The position numbers and the translations under genes were made by a program. Positions 1 through 5,103 of a stretch of 5,659 nucleotides of DNA are shown one piece after another; within the stretch, counting starts at the first letter, position 1, and each line of letters opens with the position of its first letter. This DNA comes from Bdellovibrionales bacterium RBG_16_40_8 (GTDB lineage: Bacteria; Bdellovibrionota; Bdellovibrionia; Bdellovibrionales; UBA1609): positions 5,234 to 10,892 of the forward strand of contig MEPT01000004.1 in the NCBI GenBank assembly GCA_001769925.1, in the 5' to 3' direction. Below the pieces are notes generated by a model that did not search any database, was not told the origin of the DNA, and was given only the letters and a program-made list of their open reading frames with translations.

Positions 1-6
1 TTATTT

Positions 7-30
7 ATTGATACGCAGTTACATACCAAT
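7..30 (-). other. Possible weak stem-loop after the last gene
   Basis: In minus-strand RNA the arms AUUGGUAUG and CGUAUCAAU can form nine pairs, including two G-U wobbles, around a six-base loop, starting about 30 bases past the tetrahaem stop. On the plus strand the wobbles become A-C mismatches, so any function would belong to the minus transcript. No U-tract follows (the next bases are AAATAA), so this is not a standard Rho-independent terminator and could be chance. Confidence 0.2.
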
Positions 31-60
31 GTCAGGCGATTGTATGAAATAGATACGAGA

Positions 61-627
61 TCAATGATTTGACTCACTGCCTTCGTGGATATTTCTCCAG
101 TCTTTAATCACTGGCGGTGGCGCCACTGTATCAAATTCAGGAAATTTGACTTGATGCGATTTGTGACAATGGGTGCATTGAAATTGAATTTTATCGCGCG
201 CCCATCCGCCATTTCTTTTGCCATGCATCCCTTTTAACCATTCACGGTATTTATCTGAGTGACATTCATTACATACTGGCGATGGGTTTTCAAAATTCGC
301 AGTAAATAGCTTGGTGCTGATTAATAAATTGTGATTATTTATATCGTGGCAGCTGTTGCACGAAAAGCTTTTTTTACCATGAACCACATTAATTTCTATA
401 TGGTTTCTCTCAAGTTTTTTAGACTCATATATATACTGACGTGATTTTTTGGTGTGACATAAAACACATTTTTTCGCATCTTCTGGCGGCGTCATTTTTT
501 CTAAAACAATATCACCACTACTGTAGTTACTATTAAACGATTCATCCTTAGCATTGACTAAGTCTACATTTATAACAAACAACCAAAGCCCTGAAACAAT
601 CAATGAGATTGTACAGTTTATTTTCAT
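61..627 (-). CDS. Tetrahaem cytochrome c, exported
   Basis: The product is 188 residues from the ATG at 627, in a TGATG overlap with the lipoprotein gene. The N-terminus (MKINC, then a hydrophobic run to about residue 23) ends in a probable VNA|K cleavage near residue 26. C5 lies too early for a lipobox, so the protein is most likely soluble in the periplasm or exported further. Four CXXCH motifs start at C54, C90, C119 and C151. Extra histidines (H76, H83, H99, H135, H158) could give bis-His ligation. The region HGKRNGGWARD, then CTHCHKSHQVKFPEF and a Pro-rich tail (APPP), resembles a recurring type of small multihaem cytochrome found beside respiratory membrane complexes, but I cannot give it a family name with confidence. 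It is the last gene of the operon in this window, so it may be the terminal carrier of the chain. Confidence 0.9.
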   Translation of the reverse strand: MKINCTISLIVSGLWLFVINVDLVNAKDESFNSNYSSGDIVLEKMTPPEDAKKCVLCHTKKSRQYIYESKKLERNHIEINVVHGKKSFSCNSCHDINNHNLLISTKLFTANFENPSPVCNECHSDKYREWLKGMHGKRNGGWARDKIQFQCTHCHKSHQVKFPEFDTVAPPPVIKDWRNIHEGSESNH

Positions 628-929
628 CAATTAGCTCCATTTGGGCTGTGACACTTCATGCAGTATTTAGATTCGCCATTTTTTTCAATTACTCGATTAA
701 GCTCATCAACATCAATGTAAGAATTTTTGCCACGATGAATGTTTAGTGAGGCATTATGACATACAAGACACTGAGATCTAGCCCAGCCACCAACATGCTC
801 AGCTGGTAATGTAAGGTTAATTCCTCCAGGCGATTGGGTAATGTCGCCATAATCTTCTAAATCATGATTTTGCCCACACGATGTGAATATTATAAAAAAA
901 ATTATAAAAATAAATTTGCTAACACTCAT
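627..929 (-). CDS. Small dihaem cytochrome c lipoprotein
   Basis: The product is 100 residues from the ATG at 929, which shares one base with the heptahaem stop (TAATG). Residues 1-17 are a hydrophobic signal ending in FTS|C18, a lipobox-like site for lipidation at C18. The next residue is Gly rather than Asp, which by the E. coli sorting rule favours the outer membrane, though that rule varies between phyla. Two CXXCH motifs start at C54 and C90, with H45, H65 and H95-free spacing between them leaving H45 and H65 as possible distal ligands. The segment GGWARSQC before the first haem resembles one before the last haem of the next gene. The gene is small and I do not recognise a named family. 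Its position after a barrel and a heptahaem cytochrome suggests an outer-membrane-anchored relay, facing either the periplasm or the cell surface. The stop overlaps the next start by one base (TGATG). Confidence 0.87.
   Translation of the reverse strand: MSVSKFIFIIFFIIFTSCGQNHDLEDYGDITQSPGGINLTLPAEHVGGWARSQCLVCHNASLNIHRGKNSYIDVDELNRVIEKNGESKYCMKCHSPNGAN
635..638 (-). promoter_or_regulatory. Ribosome binding site of the tetrahaem cytochrome gene
   Basis: GGAG on the minus strand lies seven bases before the ATG at 627. This spacing favours that ATG over the TTG immediately before it at 630, which would add only one residue. Confidence 0.6.
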
Positions 930-1528
930 TAGCGTCCCCCTAGGTGACATTTAACACAATACGATTGCGTATGACATGAAGTGCAACGATGTGGCTCAAG
1001 TCTTGCCTGAACCGAGTGATAAAAGCGAAAATTGCGATCGTGATTTACTAGATTATTTTCATTTCTTTGCAAATGACATTTAGTACATGTTGATTTCGAA
1101 TGACAACTTAGACATTCATTTCCGGTAATTCGCGCCTGAGTTGCGTGACCCTGCTTCCAAGAAACATTAGAGTGATTAAGCGGCTTAATCTTTTGAAGAT
1201 TCTCTATTGCGCGGTGGCATATGGTACAGGCTTTCGGCACAGCACTATAACGAGAATCAGTAGTTTTATGACACTGATGGCAAAGCTCACTAGTCTTGAC
1301 GCGAAAAGTTGCCTTTTCTAGATCAGGCTCGAGAGTAATCTGCTTGTTTGTCGAATCTTCTTTTACATTATGACATTTACTGCATTTAAAATTAAGTGAG
1401 GGAAAAGCCTTCGTATTATGCAAATCATGATCAAAATGCGCTAAAATAGATTCATTGTCGCTAGCAAAAATTACTGCTGAGAAAAATATCACGAAAATCG
1501 AAATTAAAAAAATAAATCGTTTATTCAT
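929..1528 (-). CDS. Periplasmic heptahaem cytochrome c with a duplicated C-terminal haem pair
   Basis: The ATG at 1528 lies 14 bases after the barrel stop with a weak GAG seven bases ahead, and it gives a clean signal peptide (MNKRFIF, hydrophobic to about residue 22, cleavage near FAS|D). Starts further upstream would run into the barrel gene and spoil the signal peptide. The 199-residue product has seven CXXCH motifs, starting at C49, C83, C101, C139, C148, C182 and C191. The last four form two tight pairs, CXXCH-X4-CXXCH, exactly 43 residues apart, each preceded by two histidines (H119/H128 and H163/H171) that could be distal haem ligands. HFDHDLH (31-37) may supply ligands for the first haem. 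The likely role is periplasmic electron carriage, and given its place right after the barrel it is the best candidate for the conduit's inner cytochrome, in the position MtrA holds in Shewanella. No sequence claim of MtrA homology is made. Confidence 0.92.
   Translation of the reverse strand: MNKRFIFLISIFVIFFSAVIFASDNESILAHFDHDLHNTKAFPSLNFKCSKCHNVKEDSTNKQITLEPDLEKATFRVKTSELCHQCHKTTDSRYSAVPKACTICHRAIENLQKIKPLNHSNVSWKQGHATQARITGNECLSCHSKSTCTKCHLQRNENNLVNHDRNFRFYHSVQARLEPHRCTSCHTQSYCVKCHLGGR
935..941 (-). promoter_or_regulatory. Ribosome binding site of the dihaem lipoprotein gene
   Basis: AGGGGGA on the minus strand lies five bases before the ATG at 929 and inside the last codons of the heptahaem gene. 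It decides the start: an in-frame ATG at 950 has no such site and would add seven residues (MSPRGTL) ahead of the signal sequence. Confidence 0.72.
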
Positions 1529-1542
1529 AAACACACTCGTTT

Positions 1543-2796
1543 TTAAGTTTCTCCCCAGAGCCAATATATTAACCTGGCTAAAACCCTAATATCGTACTGG
1601 CGTGAATTATTGCTATTTAATTCCGTAGCCATATTTAACTTAAAATGATCCCAGAAAAAAGTATTCCATTCAAGTTGCGAACTCATGGCCCAGCGACGCG
1701 AATTTGTTATTTTTTCATAATAGACTAAATTAAATCCAACTCCGATATCGTATTTCTTGCCGAGACGACGATTTATTTTTGTTATGTCGCTAAAGACGGT
1801 GCCGCCATAACTTGAAAGGTACATAAAGGTATTTGTATAATTCCAGGGGTCAAAAACACCAGTGGCTCCTAAAGTTACTTTAGCACCATAGGTAGTTTGC
1901 CCGGGCTCAAATTCATATTGATCGTAACCAACTGCGAAAGATGGGATAAAGGCCGCACTTACGTGATGTTGAATGCGAAAGCTAACCTCATCTATAGGGC
2001 TTACTGCAAAAATAGCAAGTAGCGGCACTTCAAGACCATCTTCTAAATCTGGTTTTTCTTTTAAATAACGAAATCCAAACCCAGTATTAATTGTTGGGTA
2101 AAAATCAGCGCCAACTTCGAAATGCTTAATATCATTGGTGTCAAGACGCATTTCTTCATCAACCATTATTTCAGGGGCCCACGATCCGGCAAAGGTTTTT
2201 ACTGCTGCGACATTTACGATTTGGTGTGACTTTTTTTCTTGGTCATCAAAAATACGATTTTGCCACTTTGTTTTTAAATACAAAGGCTCAAGCCCTGCAG
2301 TTCGATAATTTGCGTAAGCACCAGTTAAGGTAGAGTCTGTGTAGCCTTGGCCAACTTCGCGCTCTGCACCTTCTCGGCCAATAAATCCCCCCGCATTAAA
2401 ACGCTTTTGCAAGAAAGAAAGCTCAGCTCCAATATTGTCAACCGAAATTGGCCTAACCGTAGTCTCAACACTAAACGTTCGCCCAGCAAAAAAACGCAAA
2501 CGATTAGGTATAGCGCTATAACTAACATCAAACAGATAGAGATTAAATTCACTTTCAATATTTTCAGCATTAAAATCGTCAAAAAAAGAAAAACTAGTAG
2601 TTGCATTAAAATCTTTTTTTATCGAATTATATGACGCCGTAAAAAATTCATAAAATGGCAAGCGTGGGTTATTTTGCCAATCGCGCATAACTGAAAGCGA
2701 GCTCTCTGATTCAATACGAAATAGAGCACTATGCGCCTGTGTGGCTAATAGCATCGTAAATGCTGTAGAAAATGATAGAAACGTTAACTTATTCAT
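1543..2796 (-). CDS. Outer-membrane beta-barrel protein, candidate porin of a cytochrome conduit
   Basis: This 417-residue protein begins with a signal peptide (MNKLTF, hydrophobic stretch to about residue 20) and a probable AHS|A cleavage after residue 23. The mature part has no cysteine and is built of short alternating polar/hydrophobic stretches rich in aromatic residues and Gly, e.g. FFAGRTFSV, FGFRYL, YDIGVGFNLVYY and FKLNMATEL, with charged turns between. This is the look of a transmembrane beta-barrel; I would guess 16-18 strands. The last strand (RVLARLIYWLW) ends four residues before the C-terminus rather than in the usual terminal aromatic. The ATG at 2796 overlaps the cytochrome stop (ATGAATAA). 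The family is not recognised by name. Lying between cytochrome genes, it may be the sleeve that lets a multihaem cytochrome cross the outer membrane, as MtrB or PioB do, although MtrB is near 700 residues. An unrelated porin or an outer-membrane scaffold remains possible. Confidence 0.88.
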   Translation of the reverse strand: MNKLTFLSFSTAFTMLLATQAHSALFRIESESSLSVMRDWQNNPRLPFYEFFTASYNSIKKDFNATTSFSFFDDFNAENIESEFNLYLFDVSYSAIPNRLRFFAGRTFSVETTVRPISVDNIGAELSFLQKRFNAGGFIGREGAEREVGQGYTDSTLTGAYANYRTAGLEPLYLKTKWQNRIFDDQEKKSHQIVNVAAVKTFAGSWAPEIMVDEEMRLDTNDIKHFEVGADFYPTINTGFGFRYLKEKPDLEDGLEVPLLAIFAVSPIDEVSFRIQHHVSAAFIPSFAVGYDQYEFEPGQTTYGAKVTLGATGVFDPWNYTNTFMYLSSYGGTVFSDITKINRRLGKKYDIGVGFNLVYYEKITNSRRWAMSSQLEWNTFFWDHFKLNMATELNSNNSRQYDIRVLARLIYWLWGET

Positions 2797-3877
2797 TTAC
2801 CACTTCGCTAGTTCGACTATAACGTTTTCGGTTATGGCACATGGTCGCGCAACTGCCACCGTCGACTGATTTTTTAAAGTCAGTTGGAATTTCAAAACCC
2901 TTTGACATAAAATTACGACGAATAAGATACTCAGATTCGCTACCATGACTATCATGACAAACCCGACAAGAGCGTACTTTTTTACCACCCAATACGTGCA
3001 GATGGTGTAAATTCACTGACCCATTTCTAAAATTAGTTTCTTTATCTGCCTTAGCTTTGGTTACTAAATCAACTTTATGGCATTTAAAACAAAGAGAAAC
3101 TGACTTCAAAAATTTGTCGCTGCTGTAGTTTTTATTTTCATACAATAATTTTGTCAAATTATCATACTCGCTTACATGAGAATCATGACAAGTTGCACAG
3201 CGACCATTTTCAATTGGATCATGATGATGCTTATTTTTTTTAAGAAAGGTTTTCATATCAGCGATTTTTTCGCCATTTGCTTTTTTAATAGACTTATCAT
3301 GACAGGATAAACAAAGTTCGATTTCGCGCTTATGAAGCAAATTTTTGTGACTTGTCCCGTGAGGATCGTGGCATTGCGAACACTTTCCGTTACTACGTAA
3401 TGGGCCATGAACTTGCGGCAAAGTAAGGTTTAACTTGTGACATGACAAACAAAGTTCATTTGTCGATTTTAATAGCAAGCTGGCGTTAACGGAATGATGC
3501 GAGTCGTGGCAAGAAAGACAAGTTTTTTTGCTAATTGCTGAGTGTGGTATAAAACCGTTTTCACCCTCTTTGAAATTATCATGACATGTAATGCATAATT
3601 TATTTATTTCAGTCATTTCTAATTTATTTAGATCTGGGTGCTTAGTGGCGTTTAAATTTGCCGAGCGCAGCGTGTGGCAGACAGTACAGCCCGCAGCTTT
3701 AACTGGGCCATGAACGCTCTTGCCAACTTTTATATCTGCGTGACATTTGCTAGTTAGGCATGTCTGGCGCGACACCGGCGCTGCCTCAATTGAAAACACA
3801 AATATAAAAATTAAAAAAATAAATAAAGATCTAAAACCAGCTATTTTCAATAATCCCCTATTAAGTTTATAATTCAC
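2789..3877 (-). CDS. Doubled-CXXCH multihaem cytochrome c, up to 11 haems
   Basis: The protein is 362 residues from the GTG at 3877, which shares its G with the TAG stop of the NrfD-like gene (TAGTG) and has AGGTGG three bases ahead. A TTG at 3850 with AGGGGA before it is an alternative that gives a shorter, more typical signal peptide (353 residues). A hydrophobic segment (18-30) ends at about A32/A33, indicating export to the periplasm. Nine CXXCH motifs start at C64, C95, C120, C143, C166, C189, C227, C263 and C304. Two variants flank them: CX4CH at C40 and CX3CH at C343. Four motifs read CHD(S/P)H, the doubled-CXXCH (Paired_CXXCH) pattern, and C120-C143-C166-C189 are spaced exactly 23 residues apart. 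There is no sign of an enzymatic domain; it is probably an electron wire. Sitting between the quinone module and the barrel, it is the likely first periplasmic acceptor or donor. The stop overlaps the barrel start by 8 bases. Confidence 0.92.
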   Translation of the reverse strand: MNYKLNRGLLKIAGFRSLFIFLIFIFVFSIEAAPVSRQTCLTSKCHADIKVGKSVHGPVKAAGCTVCHTLRSANLNATKHPDLNKLEMTEINKLCITCHDNFKEGENGFIPHSAISKKTCLSCHDSHHSVNASLLLKSTNELCLSCHKLNLTLPQVHGPLRSNGKCSQCHDPHGTSHKNLLHKREIELCLSCHDKSIKKANGEKIADMKTFLKKNKHHHDPIENGRCATCHDSHVSEYDNLTKLLYENKNYSSDKFLKSVSLCFKCHKVDLVTKAKADKETNFRNGSVNLHHLHVLGGKKVRSCRVCHDSHGSESEYLIRRNFMSKGFEIPTDFKKSVDGGSCATMCHNRKRYSRTSEVVNE

Positions 3878-5091
3878 TAGCCACCTGTACGTTGTGCACG
3901 AAGTTTTCCAGTTAATATTGCGATAGCTACTTTTGCAAACAATGTAAAAGTAAGTGCGCCAAATGCCCAAATGCCATAAGAAATCATAGTTTCTGCAAGA
4001 GATGGCGTATATTCAACAATCGCGCCACTTGGGCTTGGGATAAAACCCGGTACAATAAGACCCATGCCTTTTTCAACCCAAATTCCGACAAATGCAAAAA
4101 GACATGCTAAAATGTAAAGCTCCTCAATCTTTGCTAGAGCAGGGGTGAAAATAATAATCATGGCAGTTACTGTCATGGCGATGCTGCCCCAGATATAAGG
4201 CACTAGCATATGTGCACCATCTAAACCAAAAAAAAGATATTGAGCTGAGGCCACGTGAACACTATTAGTATAAAACTCTTTAAAGAGCTCACAACCTAGA
4301 AGAAAAGAATTTATTGGCAGAAATATTTTAAATAATCTTTTAAGCAATTGAAATACAGATGGCGGCACTTCTAAATCAGTAAGTCTATCAATAATTAAAA
4401 AAACAATACTAAGAAGAGCAGGTCCTGCGGCAAAAGCGCTGACAAGAAATCGCGGCGCCAGAATAGCAGTATTCCAAAATGGGCGCCCACCGAGACCAGT
4501 ATATAAAAAAGCAGTAACTGTATGAATACTGATAGCCCAAAAAATTGAGATAAATACAAGGGGCAAGTAGTAACGAAGTGTTGGTTCTTCGCCAAGGTAT
4601 CTTTTATACAATAAATATCCTGGTATATGTAAATTAAGTAAAAGATAACCATTAAGCACAACAACGTCCCAGGCAAGTATTGATGTTGGAAAGTTTAGCC
4701 TGCCAAAATATGGCAGAATATGAAGAAAACGGTCGGGTCGACCTAGATCTACAATAATAAATAGTAAACACATTACAATGGCAGAGACAGCCATTAATTC
4801 GCCTATTAAAACAACCTGTTTTGTGTCTTTATAATTAAAAACGTAGGTAGGCGTGACCAATAAAACAGCTGCGGCGGCGACACCGACCAAAAATGTAAAA
4901 TTGGCGATGTACGCTCCCCAACTTACATGATCTGATAAGTTTGTGACTATAAGACCTTGATCAAGTTGCGTAATATAAAAATGAAACCCTAAGGCAACAG
5001 AGACAATCAGAAATAATAACCAAAAATAATAGCCAATGCCGCCGGTAAAGGCACAAATAATCATTGCTCGCCAGTATCTGAGATAAGTCAT
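3877..5091 (-). CDS. NrfD/DsrP-family polytopic membrane quinone-interacting subunit
   Basis: This 404-residue, very hydrophobic protein has about ten predicted membrane helices, roughly at residues 12-40, 56-84, 92-115, 138-162, 173-199, 211-236, 250-272, 292-320, 323-348 and 367-393. Family-like signatures are LGRPDR (116-121), GGRPFW (201-206) and, near the C-terminus, WVEKGMGLIVPGF followed by PSPSG and EYTPSL (338-365), which strongly recall DsrP/HmcC-type NrfD proteins. The family holds a quinone site and no haem, and docks an iron-sulfur partner. That partner is encoded just upstream. The ATG at 5091 is well supported by GAGGA seven bases upstream, overlapping the preceding TGA. Directly downstream lie multihaem cytochromes, so the pair probably links the (mena)quinone pool to periplasmic cytochromes c. 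Whether it oxidises quinol or reduces quinone cannot be told. No molybdopterin catalytic subunit is seen in the window. Confidence 0.94.
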   Translation of the reverse strand: MTYLRYWRAMIICAFTGGIGYYFWLLFLIVSVALGFHFYITQLDQGLIVTNLSDHVSWGAYIANFTFLVGVAAAAVLLVTPTYVFNYKDTKQVVLIGELMAVSAIVMCLLFIIVDLGRPDRFLHILPYFGRLNFPTSILAWDVVVLNGYLLLNLHIPGYLLYKRYLGEEPTLRYYLPLVFISIFWAISIHTVTAFLYTGLGGRPFWNTAILAPRFLVSAFAAGPALLSIVFLIIDRLTDLEVPPSVFQLLKRLFKIFLPINSFLLGCELFKEFYTNSVHVASAQYLFFGLDGAHMLVPYIWGSIAMTVTAMIIIFTPALAKIEELYILACLFAFVGIWVEKGMGLIVPGFIPSPSGAIVEYTPSLAETMISYGIWAFGALTFTLFAKVAIAILTGKLRAQRTGG

Positions 5092-5098
5092 AGTTTAA

Positions 5099-5103
5099 TC
5101 CTC
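5099..5103 (-). promoter_or_regulatory. Ribosome binding site of the NrfD-like gene
   Basis: GAGGA on the minus strand lies seven bases before the ATG at 5091 and overlaps the TGA stop of the iron-sulfur subunit (5104-5102). It fixes the start of the membrane subunit and suggests that the two subunits are made together. Confidence 0.7.

Noticed and set aside
929..1564. Longer form of the heptahaem gene starting with TTG at 1564
   Set aside because: It overlaps the barrel's 3' end and puts 12 residues ahead of an otherwise normal signal peptide; the ATG at 1528 fits better.
2325..2606. Hydrophobic minus-strand frame of 93 codons in another register
   Set aside because: It is fully contained in the barrel gene, whose signal peptide, length and composition are convincing; the Leu-rich product is a frame-shift artefact.
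2347..2634. Open plus-strand frame of 95 codons
   Set aside because: It lies antisense inside the beta-barrel gene, has no signal, domain or plausible ribosome site, and its composition is that of a mirror frame.
2797..2988. Short minus-strand frame (63 codons) just upstream of the barrel
   Set aside because: It overlaps the C-terminal haem region of the doubled-CXXCH cytochrome in another frame, which carries clear CXXCH motifs there.
61..3877. Cysteine pairs read as zinc ribbons instead of haem sites
   Set aside because: The cysteines are almost all followed directly by His (CXXCH), the proteins carry export signals, and extra His are abundant, all of which fit c-type haem.
2789..3970. 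Longer form of the doubled-CXXCH gene starting at the ATG at 3970
   Set aside because: It would overlap the NrfD-like gene by 94 bases and place about 31 non-signal residues before the export signal; the GTG at 3877 or TTG at 3850 is far more likely.
4395..4676. Hydrophobic 93-codon minus-strand frame
   Set aside because: It is inside the NrfD-like gene in a second register; the NrfD frame carries the family signatures.
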